Below the pieces are notes generated by a model. It worked only from the letters and a program-made list of their open reading frames with translations, was not told where the DNA came from and did no database searches. A stretch of 64,000 nucleotides of DNA from Shewanella saliphila. GTDB lineage: Bacteria; Pseudomonadota; Gammaproteobacteria; Enterobacterales; Shewanellaceae. Both the position numbers and the translations under genes were made by a program. The stretch spans positions 1-64,000 of the forward strand of contig NZ_BMQV01000013.1 in the NCBI RefSeq assembly GCF_014648295.1, given 5' to 3'. Positions 36,217 to 46,862 of the stretch are shown here, piece after piece (position 1 is the stretch's first letter; the number at the start of each line of letters is the position of its first letter).

Positions 36217-36406
36217 TCTCAAACATTATATACCGCTCCCCGCAAAGCCAGGTTAAACAATTGATTACTGTTTAAGCTGGCTTTTTATAACGCAAATACG
36301 TTGGGAACTTGCTCTTGCTAACGTTTCTAACATTTTCACTAACCTTTGTGTGCGAGTGCAAAATGTGCGAGGTATACTTTGTATATCAACCATTACCGAT
36401 ATGCTT

Positions 36407-37284
36407 ATGCGAATTACTTTAAAACAACTAGCTATTTTTAAAGCCATCCATAATTGTGGCAAATTTCTAAAGCAGCGAAAGAACTACATATGTCAGTGCC
36501 AGCCGTCAGTATGGCGCTGCGTGATTTAGAAGACTCATTGGGCAGCCGCTTGTTTGAACGCTGCAGTACTGGACTCACCATTAATGACAATGGTGCGGTT
36601 ATTTTACCTTACGCCAATGAAATGCTGTCTAAAGGCAAAGAATTAGAACATGTATTCGCGCAAGGTGCGGCCATTAGAGGCACGATTAAAGTCGGTTGCA
36701 GTAAAACCGCAGGGAATTACGTATTATCACGCAAGATCCCATTATTTAAACAGCAACATCCTTCTGTTGATGTAAAATTAGTCATCAATAACAGCTTAAC
36801 CATTGAACAAATGGTCGCCGAAAAAGAACTCGATCTTGGCTTTGTTGACGCCAAACCTGTGCATAAAAATTTATCCCATGAGGCTTGGTTAAAAGACCGC
36901 TTGTGTATCGTCACGGGTGTTAACAATCCATTAGTGTCAGAACTCATCACCAGTGAATTACTGTCACAGCAATTGTGGGTCATGGATGAAACCATCTCGG
37001 TGTCACGACTCAGAAATACTCAATTACTCCAAAGTGCCAATATTACCATTAACCAAGAACTGTCAATGAACACCATGGGAGCGATAAAACGGGCAATCGG
37101 CACCGGGGTTGGCGTGAGTGTGTTACCACTTTTAGCCGTTGAAGAAGAAATCATTCGAGGCGACTTAGTCGAGCTGCCTCTAAACTGTTGGGACTATTCT
37201 CGCCATTATTGGTCAATTTTTCGCTCTGAAGCACCATTAGACCGCTTAACCCGAGAGTTTTTAGACTTTAGCCTACCTAAATGA
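36407..37284 (+). pseudogene. ifcR: frameshifted LysR-family regulator (IfcR-like)
   Basis: The ATG at 36407 opens a typical LysR N-terminus (RITLKQLAIFKAIHNCGK) that runs into a stop. The rest of the helix-turn-helix (ISKAAKELHMSVPAVSMALRD, given by its ends) and the whole effector domain continue in another frame. One extra A in AAATTT at 36461-36466 restores a perfect 292-residue LysR protein. A TTG at 36454 could start the downstream frame but would lose the first part of the DNA-binding domain. In S. frigidimarina the homologous gene regulates ifcA, so regulation may be altered here. Confidence 0.82.
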
Positions 37285-37297
37285 ATTTCTACGCCCA

Positions 37298-38542
37298 ATG
37301 ATTAATCAAGACCCTGTTATTTTAGGCCTACTTGCCATTACATTAGGGCTTATTTTCTACACCAGCGCCAGTACTCATCGTTACTGGCAAACCTTTTATC
37401 GTTATGTGCCTGTCATGGTGGCATGCTATGTGGTGCCATCACTGTTTAACACCTTCGGGCTAGTTGATACCTCAGCAAGTCAACTGAGCAGTATTGCCTC
37501 GCGCTATATCATGCCAGCGTGTCTCACCTTGCTTATTATTAGCGTCGATATTAAGTCGATGTTAATGCTTGGCCCCAAAATAATTGTACTGTTTATTGTC
37601 GGCAGTATTGGGATTATTCTAGGTGGGCCTTTTTCACTGTATGTGTTTTCAATACTGTCACCTGAGTTAGTAAACTGGCATGGCACGGAAGCAGCTTGGC
37701 GTGCGATGGCAACGCTAGCGGGTAACTGGGTGGGTGGTACAGCTAATCAACTGACCATGAAAGAAGTGTATACCGTTGATGACAATATGTTTGCCATCAT
37801 GATTTCTGTGAACGTGGTGTTTTCAGCGCTTTGGATGTCATTTTTACTCTTTTGTACCAATCACGCTAATGCCATTGATAGCAAACTCAAGGCTGACAAT
37901 AATGGCATAAACAAGCTGATCGAAAGTATTAACTTGCGCGATAAAGCATTGTCGAAGTTTAAGTTACCCATACCCACCCTATCGAGCTATATGGCTATTT
38001 TTGCGGTGGCATTTGGTGTTACCGGTTTGGCCCATTTGGGCGCAGATCTCTTGGTGCCATTTTTTAGTCATCACTACCCTCAATCGGAAAAACTCAGCTT
38101 CACATCGCACTTTTTTTGGATTGTCATCATTGTCACCAGCGTCAGTATTATATTGTCTTACACCAAAGTCAGGCGACTAGAGCGCCAGGGCGCATCGAAA
38201 ATATCAACCGTATTACTGTACCTATTAATCGCCACCATGGGATTAAAAATGGACTTAACCATGATCAATGACTTCCCTATTTATTTTGCAATTGGCTTTG
38301 TCTGGCTTGGCTTTCACGCCTTACTGATTTTGATTGCAGGATTAATCATGAAAGCGCCATTAGCGTATATGGCCATTAGCAGCCAATGTTGTATTGGCGG
38401 CGCGGCATCATCGCCAATAGTGGCTATGGCGTTTAATCGCCACCTAGCACCAGTCGCGGTGATGTTCTCGGTGTTTGGCTATGCTTGGGCCAATTACATG
38501 GTGTGGATTTGTGCCGAGTTAATGCGCATGATCAATCAATAA
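37298..38542 (+). CDS. DUF819 family membrane transporter
   Basis: A 414-residue integral membrane protein with about ten hydrophobic helices and the family's conserved glycine-rich segment RAMATLAGNWVGGTANQLTM. DUF819 proteins are predicted carriers related to sodium-coupled anion or glutamate symporters. The start lies 13 bp after the LysR reading frame, so it belongs to the ifc cluster and may be the equivalent of ifcN. A role in importing fumarate or a related organic anion would fit, but is inference. The frame is intact. Confidence 0.78.
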   Translation: MINQDPVILGLLAITLGLIFYTSASTHRYWQTFYRYVPVMVACYVVPSLFNTFGLVDTSASQLSSIASRYIMPACLTLLIISVDIKSMLMLGPKIIVLFIVGSIGIILGGPFSLYVFSILSPELVNWHGTEAAWRAMATLAGNWVGGTANQLTMKEVYTVDDNMFAIMISVNVVFSALWMSFLLFCTNHANAIDSKLKADNNGINKLIESINLRDKALSKFKLPIPTLSSYMAIFAVAFGVTGLAHLGADLLVPFFSHHYPQSEKLSFTSHFFWIVIIVTSVSIILSYTKVRRLERQGASKISTVLLYLLIATMGLKMDLTMINDFPIYFAIGFVWLGFHALLILIAGLIMKAPLAYMAISSQCCIGGAASSPIVAMAFNRHLAPVAVMFSVFGYAWANYMVWICAELMRMINQ

Positions 38543-38600
38543 TTCAATCATAAATGACCGCCAATCATTAACGACGGCTCATTGACTAAAAACGCTAAAA

Positions 38601-39506
38601 CTATTGTAAAGGTAAGTAGATATCGACTGCTTGTTGCAGTTCGGTGCCGGGCTCAGCAACTTGGCCAACGTTAAGGCGTTCAAACATCAATGGGCTATTG
38701 CGTAATGAATATAACTGCTCGTTTAACCAAATACGGTAAAGGTAATCAACGCCAGCATGCAACAGCGCATTGATATTGTTATTTTGCTTATCGGTTGTTA
38801 CCGATAACTTTGCATAACGACCAGCAACAATAATGTTGGTCTCAATACCCTCTTGTGTTAAGCCCGTTGACGCTAATCTCGAATATGTTGCTTCATCAAG
38901 TGAGACGCCAATATCCATATGATATGGCTGCGCTTGTGGCAGACTGTGCACTAGATTAAACGTTCGACCAACGTTAGGCCCCACTGCGTATTTTTGCCGC
39001 CATTGAATAAAACGTTCGATCGTCTTAGGCATTGCCCTGGCAGGGCCATTGTGCGTAACGCTAGCCAGCGTTAAGGCATCCATTGACACTATCTCAACAT
39101 CAGCGGTGAGCATTCCATCCTGAGGCGACTGGAACGATTTAAGCGGTTGTTGTTTGGCAAAGAAATTGTTCCAATCGGGCGCTTGCCTGAATGACTGTGG
39201 GCTTTGACCAATACTATGGGTGAACGAGTCAACAAAGTCTGCTTCATTGTTATAACCTAAATTTGTCGCGATAGCCTCAAGTGAAATTTGTTCGCCAAAC
39301 CCCAATTGATGAGCTGCCTGCAAACTTTTAAGTAACTCGACGTATTCCTCAATCGACAAACGGTATAGCGAGTAAAACAAGTGTTGAAAATGACACGATG
39401 GCAGGTCTGCAATCGTTGCCAGGGTATCAATATTCAGTGGCGCTGCAATATTAGAATCGATATAGGCGAGTGCTTTTTCAAATGCTTGATCGAGTTTATG
39501 GCTCAC
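38601..39506 (-). CDS. AraC-family regulator with GyrI-like effector domain
   Basis: A 301-residue regulator. The AraC-type double helix-turn-helix is N-terminal (residues 5-105: APLNIDTLATIADLPSCHF and LEAIATNLGYNNEADFVDSF, ending SPQSFRQ). A GyrI-like or SOUL-type small-molecule-binding domain follows from about residue 130 (VEIVSMDALTLASVTHNGP). This order is that of the MarA/Rob/SbmC-like regulators that sense cationic or hydrophobic compounds. Targets are unknown. It is single, 125 bp from ppiD on the same strand but separated by a terminator. Confidence 0.87.
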   Translation of the reverse strand: MSHKLDQAFEKALAYIDSNIAAPLNIDTLATIADLPSCHFQHLFYSLYRLSIEEYVELLKSLQAAHQLGFGEQISLEAIATNLGYNNEADFVDSFTHSIGQSPQSFRQAPDWNNFFAKQQPLKSFQSPQDGMLTADVEIVSMDALTLASVTHNGPARAMPKTIERFIQWRQKYAVGPNVGRTFNLVHSLPQAQPYHMDIGVSLDEATYSRLASTGLTQEGIETNIIVAGRYAKLSVTTDKQNNNINALLHAGVDYLYRIWLNEQLYSLRNSPLMFERLNVGQVAEPGTELQQAVDIYLPLQ

Positions 39507-39531
39507 TTGTTTTCCTTATGACCTAAAATAA

Positions 39532-39560
39532 AAAGACCTAGACAGTATGCCTAGGTCTTT
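39532..39560 (-). terminator. terminator of ppiD
   Basis: AAAGACCTAG pairs with CTAGGTCTTT around a 9-nt loop, followed on the minus strand by TTTATTTT. Confidence 0.85.
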
Positions 39561-39631
39561 ACTATTTCACTAATTTAACTAACTAAAACGAATTGACGTT
39601 AATGAGATTAACGCAATTCATTGTCATTTAA

Positions 39632-41509
39632 TTATTCAACTACTGGATACTCAATTTCAGCATCAGCTTTAAGTGTAGCAATCACAGCACGGTAATCTGC
39701 TTCGCTGTTTTGTGGTGCTAAGCGTTGCTTAAGGGTATTAATTAAATTGTCGTTAATGCCTTGAGCTTCATTCACTTTATCAACCACAATCACTGCGTAA
39801 CCTGTTGCTAATGCAGCAGTATCAATTGATACACTGTTTTCAGCTGGCGCGGCAATCTTGAAAGCTTTGTTAGTGATGGCTTGGTCAATATCTTGATTAA
39901 AACGGCCAAGACCAGGTAACGATGTTAATGTTGCACCCGTTAATGTGTCGTTACCCGCTTTTAACTGAGCCATAAACTCTGCTGCATTTTCGCGTGCAGT
40001 TTCGTTTGCTTTATCTTGTTTTAAGCGATCTACGATAGCCGTTTTAACGTCAGCAAATGGTTGCGTTCCAGCCATGTTATGTTGTTTAACACGAATAACA
40101 ACCACATGGTTAGGCGCTAACTCAATCACGTCACTGTTCATGCCACTGGCCAATACTTGGTCAGAGAATGCCGCTTTAATAAACTCAGGGTTATTGAATT
40201 TAGCTGGCACGTTATCACGCGAGAACAACGCTGTCGTTTGTACTTTAGCATCGACTGCTTCCGCAGTATCAATTAAGGTATCTGGGATCTCATAGCTGGT
40301 GTCAGCCAGTTTGCTTTGTAGACCATAAAACACGTCTAAAGCTTGCTTCTCTTGAAGCTGAGCAACTATTTTAGCTTTTACATCATCAAAAGCAGTCGCT
40401 TGGCTTGCTTGCACGTCAAGTAACTTGATGATGTGGTAACCAAACTCAGTTTTAACAACCGGTGAAACTTGGTCTAGCTGTAGCGCAAATAATGCTTCAT
40501 CAAATGCAGGATCCATCACGCCTTGCTCAAACCAGTCTAATTGACCGCCTTGTTCAGCACTTAACTGGTCGTCAGAATCAGTTTTAGCCACCTCAGCGTA
40601 ATCTTCGCCTTGATTTAATTTTGCAACAATCGCATCAGCCTTGGCTTTGTCAGCACTTTCATCGTCTGTTGCCGCAACAAAAATATGTGCCGCTAAACGT
40701 TTTTCAGGCGTTTGGTATTGTGATTGGTGTTCGTCATAATACGCTTGCACTTCTTCGTCTGTTATTTGGCTATTTTGAGCCATATCAGCAGCGTTAAGTT
40801 CAACATACTCTACGCTGACTTGTTCAGGGCTCATAAATTGAGCTAAGTTAGCATCATAATAAGTTTTAGCTTCTTCATCTGACACTGAAACACTTGATAA
40901 GTATGGTGTAGAATCAACCACTAAGTAACGAATGTCGCGGGTTTGACCTTGTACTTGGGCAAGCTGTTTAGCTTCGCCGTCTAATACAAACTCACTGCCT
41001 ACAAGCGCATTTAATAACTGGCGACGTGTCATATCAACGCGCATCATGTTTCTAAAACTGGTGGTTTGATAACCTAATTGACGAAGTACCGCTAAGTAAC
41101 GTTCGTTATCAAATTTACCATCAGTTTGAAATGCAGGTTCTTCAATAATGGCTTTTTTGATTTGCTCATCAGATACACGTAAACCTAATTTGGTTGCAGC
41201 TTGATCAATTAACTTGTCTGCCACTAAACGGTCTAAAACACCTTGTTTAATGCCATTCATGTAATTGTCATCAGCGGCTAATGCATTAAACATTTCACCT
41301 AACTGCTGCTCAATGCGAGAGCGTTCATTTTGGAAAGCATTTTCCAATTCGCTAGCGCTGACTTCTTCACCATTAACGATTGCAGCAGGAACACCAGTAT
41401 TAGAGCCTAAATAGCTACTGACACCGGCAAAAGCAAAAGAAAGTATCACAAGGACAAGAATTGTTTTAGCAACAATTCCTTGTGAGCCTTCACGGATTTT
41501 TTCTAACAT
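39632..41509 (-). CDS. ppiD: periplasmic folding chaperone PpiD
   Basis: A 625-residue membrane-anchored chaperone: N-terminal helix (TILVLVILSFAFAGVSSYL), SurA-like chaperone region (residues 40-230), one parvulin domain near residues 265-360 (AAHIFVA ... FGYHIIKL) and a second chaperone part. PpiD acts at the SecYEG exit on secreted proteins. It is downstream of hupB, the standard order in gammaproteobacteria, with two hairpins in between. Confidence 0.92.
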   Translation of the reverse strand: MLEKIREGSQGIVAKTILVLVILSFAFAGVSSYLGSNTGVPAAIVNGEEVSASELENAFQNERSRIEQQLGEMFNALAADDNYMNGIKQGVLDRLVADKLIDQAATKLGLRVSDEQIKKAIIEEPAFQTDGKFDNERYLAVLRQLGYQTTSFRNMMRVDMTRRQLLNALVGSEFVLDGEAKQLAQVQGQTRDIRYLVVDSTPYLSSVSVSDEEAKTYYDANLAQFMSPEQVSVEYVELNAADMAQNSQITDEEVQAYYDEHQSQYQTPEKRLAAHIFVAATDDESADKAKADAIVAKLNQGEDYAEVAKTDSDDQLSAEQGGQLDWFEQGVMDPAFDEALFALQLDQVSPVVKTEFGYHIIKLLDVQASQATAFDDVKAKIVAQLQEKQALDVFYGLQSKLADTSYEIPDTLIDTAEAVDAKVQTTALFSRDNVPAKFNNPEFIKAAFSDQVLASGMNSDVIELAPNHVVVIRVKQHNMAGTQPFADVKTAIVDRLKQDKANETARENAAEFMAQLKAGNDTLTGATLTSLPGLGRFNQDIDQAITNKAFKIAAPAENSVSIDTAALATGYAVIVVDKVNEAQGINDNLINTLKQRLAPQNSEADYRAVIATLKADAEIEYPVVE

Positions 41510-41543
41510 CTGAATTCTCGCTTGTTGCGATTAATAAAATAAA

Positions 41544-41571
41544 AAGGCGCATCACCTTGTGGATGCGCCTT
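41544..41571 (-). terminator. hairpin upstream of ppiD
   Basis: AAGGCGCATC with GATGCGCCTT and TTTTTATTTT behind on the minus strand. Together with the hairpin at 41669-41690 it forms a double terminator between hupB and ppiD. Confidence 0.8.
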
Positions 41572-41668
41572 AATGTAAATTATATGGAGTTATCAGACGC
41601 TACCACGGGTATGACCCAATACTCCCAATATTCATTATGCCTTACATAACAATATTGCTTTTCGTAAA

Positions 41669-41690
41669 AAGCACTGCATAAGCAGTGCTT
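41669..41690 (-). terminator. terminator of hupB
   Basis: AAGCACTGC pairs with GCAGTGCTT around ATAA, and an outer TTCGTA/TACGAA dyad extends it to 41661-41700. A short T-run follows on the minus strand. Confidence 0.8.
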
Positions 41691-41728
41691 GTATTACGAA
41701 TGCCTTACAAAGGCTACGTTGCTAAGGT

Positions 41729-42001
41729 TTAGTTAACAGCGTCTTTTAGCGCTTTGCCAGCTTTGAACGCAGGAATGTTCGCAGCAGCAATTTTAATTTC
41801 TTTACCCGTTTGTGGGTTACGGCCAGTACGCTCAGCACGCTGACGTACTTCAAATGTACCAAAACCAACTAGAGAAATCTTATCGCCTTCTTTAAGACCT
41901 TCAGTAACAGCAGCGATAAAAGAATCTAGTGCGCGGCCAGCAGCAGCTTTAGAAATATCAGCACCAGATGCGATTTTCTCGATTAGTTCAGATTTGTTCA
42001 T
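41729..42001 (-). CDS. hupB: DNA-binding protein HU-beta
   Basis: A 90-residue histone-like protein with the conserved start [32 protein letters not shown] in the DNA-binding arm and [12 protein letters not shown] at the end. The start is the internal ATG after AAGGGG; the frame extends 11 codons further without need. It bends and compacts DNA as a dimer. It lies between lon and ppiD. Confidence 0.96.
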   Translation of the reverse strand: MNKSELIEKIASGADISKAAAGRALDSFIAAVTEGLKEGDKISLVGFGTFEVRQRAERTGRNPQTGKEIKIAAANIPAFKAGKALKDAVN

Positions 42002-42264
42002 GTCATCCCCTTGAATGTTATTGTCGCGCCGCAACCAAATCCGTGTTTAGAGCGGTCTGCGGAGGCTTTATTGTAATAAGTTTGATAACACATCAAACTT
42101 AGTATGAAAACCAAAAAAATGAAATTGGATACAGCTCAAAGTCAGATGCCCCAAGGGCTTGGTGCGCCTGACTCTCCACAGACCTAGGCTACCACAGGTC
42201 AGCGTTTTGTTAAGCCCCTTTTTTCATTTTTTTTATGCTCTACAGCAATTTTTTAACTAATAAG

Positions 42265-44616
42265 CTATTTTTTAACCACTTCGAAGCCTTCAACGGGTCG
42301 TTCGAGCGCCAGTTTCAAGACTTCATCGACCCAGCGCACTGGATGAATGGTTAAATCTGCAATCACATTGGCTGGAATTTCTTCCAGATCGCGCTCATTC
42401 TCTTTAGGAATCAACACGTGTTTAATGCCACCGCGATGTGCTGCGAGTAATTTCTCTTTTAATCCACCAATTGGAAGTACTTCACCACGCAAGGTTATTT
42501 CACCTGTCATGGCAACATCACTGCGCACAGGATTACCGGTTAAACTCGATACTAACGCAGTACACATTGCCGCACCGGCTGAAGGACCATCTTTTGGTGT
42601 TGCCCCTTCTGGTACATGCACGTGAATATCACGTTTTTCATAAAAGTCGCCGTTGATGCCTAAGTTTTCAGCGCGAGCACGCACAACCGTCATCGCAGCT
42701 TGAATAGATTCTTTCATAACATCGCCAAGCGAACCGGTATAGGTTAGCTTACCTTTACCTGCTACCGAGGTAGCTTCGATTGTTAATAAATCACCGCCAA
42801 CCTGTGTCCAAGCAAGCCCAGTTACCTGGCCGATTTGGTTGCTTGATTCTGCTTTACCAAAGTCAAAACGTTGCACGCCTAGGAATGACTTAAGGTTGTC
42901 TTGATTGACCTCAACCACTTTAACGGTTTTGTCTAACAAGATTTGCTTAACCACTTTGCGGCATATCTTCGAAAGTTCACGCTCTAATGAACGTACACCA
43001 GCTTCGCGGGTGTAATAACGAATAATGCCTAAAATAGCGCTGTCATCAACGTTGATTTCTTTAGCTTTAAGTCCATTACGTTCAACTTGCTTAGGCAATA
43101 AATGTTGCTTAGCAATGTTCAGCTTTTCGTCTTCGGTGTAGCCCGCTAAGCGGATCACTTCCATACGGTCAAGTAACGGACCTGGAATATCCATCGAGTT
43201 CGACGTTGCCACGAACATCACATCAGATAAATCGTAATCGACTTCTAAGTAATGGTCGTTAAAGGTCGCGTTTTGCTCTGGGTCGAGTACTTCTAATAAT
43301 GCCGACGATGGGTCGCCGCGCATGTCAGAACTCATTTTATCGATTTCATCGAGTAAGAATAATGGGTTTTTAACCCCAACTTTAGCCATTTTTTGAATGA
43401 CTTTACCCGGCATAGAACCGATATAAGTTCGGCGATGACCACGAATTTCAGCTTCATCACGCACGCCACCTAATGCTACGCGTACATACTTACGACCCGT
43501 CGCTTTTGCAATTGATTGGCCCAGCGAGGTTTTACCGACACCTGGAGGTCCCACTAAACACAAGATTGGGCCTTTAAGTTGTTTAACTCGGCTTTGTACT
43601 GCTAAATACTCAAGAATACGCTCTTTGACCTTTTCAAGACCATGATGGTCAGTGTCGAGTACTTCTTGCGCTTTAGCTAAGTCACGCTTAATTTTAGAGC
43701 GTTGTTTCCAAGGCACTGATGTCATCCAGTCTACATAGCTACGAACTACCGTGGCTTCTGCTGACATCGGTGACATCATTTTAAGTTTATTCAATTCAGC
43801 ACTGGCTTTTTCTTTGGCGTCGCTTGGCATGCCCGCGTCTTCAATTTTACGCGCCAGTACTTCAAATTCATCGTGGCTTTCGTCAATGTCGCCTAATTCT
43901 TTTTGAATCGCTTTCATTTGCTCATTCAAATAGTATTCACGCTGACTTTTTTCCATCTGTTTTTTAACGCGGGTACGGATACGTTTTTCAACTTGCAGTA
44001 AGTCGATTTCCGATTCCATCATCGCCATTAAATATTCTAGACGTTCGCCGACATTGATCATTTCTAATACCGATTGCTTGTCTTCAAGCTTTAACGGCAT
44101 ATGCGCAGCCATGGTATCGGCTAAACGCGCGGCTTCATCAATACCCGACAATGAAGTAAGTACTTCAGGTGGGATTTTCTTATTGAGTTTGATGTAGCCT
44201 TCAAACTGACCGATAGCACTGCGAACCAGTACTTCTTCTTCTTTGTCGCTTAATGCTTGCGATTCAAGGTATTCGGCAGTTGCTGCAAAGAATTCTTCTT
44301 CTTGAGTGTAGCGAGTAATTTTTGCGCGCTGACCACCTTCAACGAGCACTTTAACTGTGCCGTCAGGAAGTTTTAGTAGCTGCAGAATAGACGCTACAGT
44401 ACCGATATCAAAAATATCGTCTTTGCCTGGCTCGTCTAAATCAGCATCACGCTGAGCGACCAGTAAAATTTGTTTGTCTTGTTCCATTGCCGATTCTAGG
44501 CAACGAATGGATTTTTCCCGTCCTACGAATAGCGGAATTACCATATGCGGATAAACCACCACATCTCGCAGTGGTAATACGGGGAGTTCGATATGCGCTT
44601 CACGCTCTTGGGTCAT
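42265..44616 (-). CDS. lon: ATP-dependent protease Lon
   Basis: A 783-residue soluble AAA+ protease. It has the N-terminal substrate-binding domain starting [16 protein letters not shown], Walker [10 protein letters not shown], Walker B FLLDEIDK, and the protease domain with [10 protein letters not shown], where the Ser of the Ser-Lys dyad lies. Lon degrades misfolded proteins and short-lived regulators. The ATG at 44616 fits the family start; 24 more codons upstream are open but unsupported. A sigma-32-like promoter lies at 44653-44683. Confidence 0.96.
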   Translation of the reverse strand: MTQEREAHIELPVLPLRDVVVYPHMVIPLFVGREKSIRCLESAMEQDKQILLVAQRDADLDEPGKDDIFDIGTVASILQLLKLPDGTVKVLVEGGQRAKITRYTQEEEFFAATAEYLESQALSDKEEEVLVRSAIGQFEGYIKLNKKIPPEVLTSLSGIDEAARLADTMAAHMPLKLEDKQSVLEMINVGERLEYLMAMMESEIDLLQVEKRIRTRVKKQMEKSQREYYLNEQMKAIQKELGDIDESHDEFEVLARKIEDAGMPSDAKEKASAELNKLKMMSPMSAEATVVRSYVDWMTSVPWKQRSKIKRDLAKAQEVLDTDHHGLEKVKERILEYLAVQSRVKQLKGPILCLVGPPGVGKTSLGQSIAKATGRKYVRVALGGVRDEAEIRGHRRTYIGSMPGKVIQKMAKVGVKNPLFLLDEIDKMSSDMRGDPSSALLEVLDPEQNATFNDHYLEVDYDLSDVMFVATSNSMDIPGPLLDRMEVIRLAGYTEDEKLNIAKQHLLPKQVERNGLKAKEINVDDSAILGIIRYYTREAGVRSLERELSKICRKVVKQILLDKTVKVVEVNQDNLKSFLGVQRFDFGKAESSNQIGQVTGLAWTQVGGDLLTIEATSVAGKGKLTYTGSLGDVMKESIQAAMTVVRARAENLGINGDFYEKRDIHVHVPEGATPKDGPSAGAAMCTALVSSLTGNPVRSDVAMTGEITLRGEVLPIGGLKEKLLAAHRGGIKHVLIPKENERDLEEIPANVIADLTIHPVRWVDEVLKLALERPVEGFEVVKK

Positions 44617-44652
44617 GGCTCGATTCCGTTTAATGAAATAGACTAATACTGA

Positions 44653-44683
44653 GTATATTGGGGTGTTGTTGTCAGTTTCAATG
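44653..44683 (-). promoter_or_regulatory. heat-shock (sigma-32) type promoter of lon
   Basis: On the minus strand CATTGAAA, 12 bp, then CCCCAATAT, close to the consensus CTTGAAA and CCCCATNT. It starts about 37-65 nt upstream of the lon ATG. Spacing is at the short end. Confidence 0.55.
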
Positions 44684-44696
44684 GCCAATACGAAAA

Positions 44697-44717
44697 AAGG
44701 AGCCCAATGGACTCCTT
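44697..44717 (-). terminator. terminator of clpX
   Basis: AAGGAG pairs with CTCCTT, extended by CC/GG around a 3-nt loop, and the minus strand continues with TTTTTT. It separates clpPX from lon. Confidence 0.8.
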
Positions 44718-44746
44718 ATTTTTCAGTTTACTAGCTTTTAGAACAA

Positions 44747-46027
44747 TTATTGTTCGCCTGAAGCAGCCTGAGTGTCGGTGTTTTCGTAAATTAAGATTGG
44801 TGCAGATTCGCCTTTAACTACAGACTCATCAATAACCGCTTTAATGACACCCTCTGTTGATGGAATGTCATACATGGTATCAAGCAAGATGCTTTCAACA
44901 ATTGAACGCAATCCACGCGCACCGGTTTTACGTGACATGGCTTTATGAGCAATGGCTTGTAATGCATCTTCGCGGAACTCAAGTTCTACATTTTCCATTT
45001 CAAACAATGCACCATACTGTTTAGTCAACGCATTTTTAGGCTCAGATAAAATCTGTACTAGTGCTGCTTCGTCTAACTCTGTTAGTGTTGCAAGAACAGG
45101 TAAACGGCCAATAAATTCAGGAATTAAACCAAATTTAACTAAATCGCCTGGTTCTACTTTGCCCAAGATCTGTGAAATCGTTGCCTTGTCAGCTTCGCCT
45201 TTTACTTCAGCGCCAAAACCAATACCTGTGCCTGTGTGAGCACGTTGCTCAATCACTTTTTCAAGTCCTGCAAATGCACCACCACAAATGAACAGAATTT
45301 TAGAGGTATCAACCTGTAAAAACTCTTGTTGTGGGTGTTTACGGCCGCCTTGTGGTGGCACTGAAGCAACAGTGCCTTCAATAAGCTTAAGCAAGGCTTG
45401 CTGTACACCTTCACCAGACACGTCACGGGTGATCGATGGATTGTCTGATTTACGGCTAATTTTATCGATTTCATCGATATAAACAATGCCACGCTCAGCT
45501 TTTTCAACGTCGTAATCACATTTTTGCAGAAGCTTCTGAATGATGTTTTCTACATCTTCACCCACATAACCGGCTTCGGTTAATGTGGTTGCATCTGCCA
45601 TGGTAAACGGCACGTTAAGTGACCGAGCTAAAGTTTCAGCCAGCAAGGTTTTACCACTACCGGTAGGACCAATAAGCAAAATGTTACTTTTACCAAGCTC
45701 TACACCATCTTTGACCGTGCCATTACGTAAGCGTTTGTAGTGATTGTATACCGCAACAGCCAATACTTTTTTAGCCTGGTCTTGGCCAATGACGTAGTCG
45801 TCTAAATGCTGGCGCAGCTCATGTGGTGTCGGTAATTTATCTTCATCACGCTTAGGCGAAATCTCTTTGATTTCCTCTCGGATGATGTCATTACATAAAT
45901 CAACACATTCATCGCACACGTATACCGATGGGCCAGCAATCAGTTTTCTCACTTCATGCTGACTTTTTCCGCAAAAAGAGCAGTACAGCAATTTGCCGCT
46001 GTCACCGTTATTTTTGTTATCGCCCAT
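44747..46027 (-). CDS. clpX: ClpXP protease ATPase subunit ClpX
   Basis: A 426-residue AAA+ unfoldase. The N-terminal zinc-binding domain has Cys16, Cys19, Cys38 and Cys41. Walker A is GPTGSGKTL, Walker [10 protein letters not shown], the RKH loop GRKHPQQ, and the IGF loop (TGIGFG) docks to ClpP. It recognises tagged substrates such as ssrA proteins and feeds them to ClpP. It is co-transcribed behind clpP (132 bp) and ends at a terminator. Confidence 0.97.
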   Translation of the reverse strand: MGDNKNNGDSGKLLYCSFCGKSQHEVRKLIAGPSVYVCDECVDLCNDIIREEIKEISPKRDEDKLPTPHELRQHLDDYVIGQDQAKKVLAVAVYNHYKRLRNGTVKDGVELGKSNILLIGPTGSGKTLLAETLARSLNVPFTMADATTLTEAGYVGEDVENIIQKLLQKCDYDVEKAERGIVYIDEIDKISRKSDNPSITRDVSGEGVQQALLKLIEGTVASVPPQGGRKHPQQEFLQVDTSKILFICGGAFAGLEKVIEQRAHTGTGIGFGAEVKGEADKATISQILGKVEPGDLVKFGLIPEFIGRLPVLATLTELDEAALVQILSEPKNALTKQYGALFEMENVELEFREDALQAIAHKAMSRKTGARGLRSIVESILLDTMYDIPSTEGVIKAVIDESVVKGESAPILIYENTDTQAASGEQ

Positions 46028-46159
46028 TATTCTACCTCTGGTTGCAGCCTAGACCTTACATCTGAGCTCTGCTTGTCGATATGCATACTGGCTGTATATC
46101 TAAATTATTCGTTCATTAGAATGAAGAATAACCCAGTCACAGCAAAAAATCAGCCTGTA

Positions 46160-46771
46160 TTAACTACGAGTCGTTAATACAGAGTCCACGAGACCATATT
46201 CTACCGCTTGTGACGCACTCATGAAGTTATCACGGTCTGTGTCACGCTCAACAATTTCAAGCGGTTGGCCTGTGTGTTCAGCTAACATTTGGTTTAACTT
46301 ATTTTTAATGCCTAAAATTTCTTGGGCATGAATAGCGATGTCTGATGCTTGACCTTGGAAACCACCTAGTGGTTGGTGGATCATCACACGTGAGTTAGGT
46401 AAACAATGACGCTTTCCTTCTGCACCGCCAGCTAATAAGAATGCGCCCATACTTGCCGCTTGGCCAATACATACTGTACTGACGTTTGGCTTAATAAATT
46501 GCATGGTGTCATAAATAGCCATACCCGCTGTGACTGAGCCACCTGGCGAGTTGATATAAAGATAGATATCTTTGTCTGGGCTTTCAGACTCTAGGAATAA
46601 TAACTGGGCCACAATGAGGTTAGCCATATGTTCTTCAACCTGGCCAACTAAAAAAATAACACGTTCTTTTAATAAACGAGAATAGATATCGTAAGAACGT
46701 TCACCTTTCGCTGTTTGTTCAACAACCATAGGTACAAGCGCATTGAGTACTGATTCTGGTGCTTTATGCAT
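46160..46771 (-). CDS. clpP: ATP-dependent Clp protease proteolytic subunit ClpP
   Basis: A 203-residue serine peptidase with the full catalytic triad: Ser107 in GQAASMGAF, His132 in MIHQP and Asp181 in DRDNFMS. It forms a 14-subunit barrel used by ClpX and ClpA. The tig terminator and a sigma-32-like promoter lie directly upstream. Confidence 0.97.
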   Translation of the reverse strand: MHKAPESVLNALVPMVVEQTAKGERSYDIYSRLLKERVIFLVGQVEEHMANLIVAQLLFLESESPDKDIYLYINSPGGSVTAGMAIYDTMQFIKPNVSTVCIGQAASMGAFLLAGGAEGKRHCLPNSRVMIHQPLGGFQGQASDIAIHAQEILGIKNKLNQMLAEHTGQPLEIVERDTDRDNFMSASQAVEYGLVDSVLTTRS

Positions 46772-46793
46772 TATTCATTTCCCTAAAAATAAA

Positions 46794-46827
46794 AATGGCC
46801 CGCATGAGGAACCTCATACGAGCCATT
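46794..46827 (-). terminator. terminator of tig / leader of clpP
   Basis: A 16-nt arm (AATGGCCCGCATGAGG) pairs with its partner ending GCCATT with two mismatches and a 2-nt loop. The minus strand then reads TTTTTATTTTT, only 23 nt before the clpP ATG. Confidence 0.8.
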
Positions 46828-46857
46828 ATAAATGGCGAACGCCTTGTTAAGTCAAGC
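46827..46857 (-). promoter_or_regulatory. heat-shock type promoter of clpP
   Basis: On the minus strand CTTGACT, 12 bp, then CGCCATTTAT resembles the sigma-32 consensus with the same spacing as the promoter before lon. TTGACT with TATAAT 19 bp away could also serve as a weak sigma-70 promoter. The start point would fall inside the upstream arm of the tig terminator. Confidence 0.45.
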
Positions 46858-46862
46858 TAAGC

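Noticed and set aside
36265..36462. 65-codon open frame on the minus strand
   Set aside because: It is antisense to the LysR start region and promoter.
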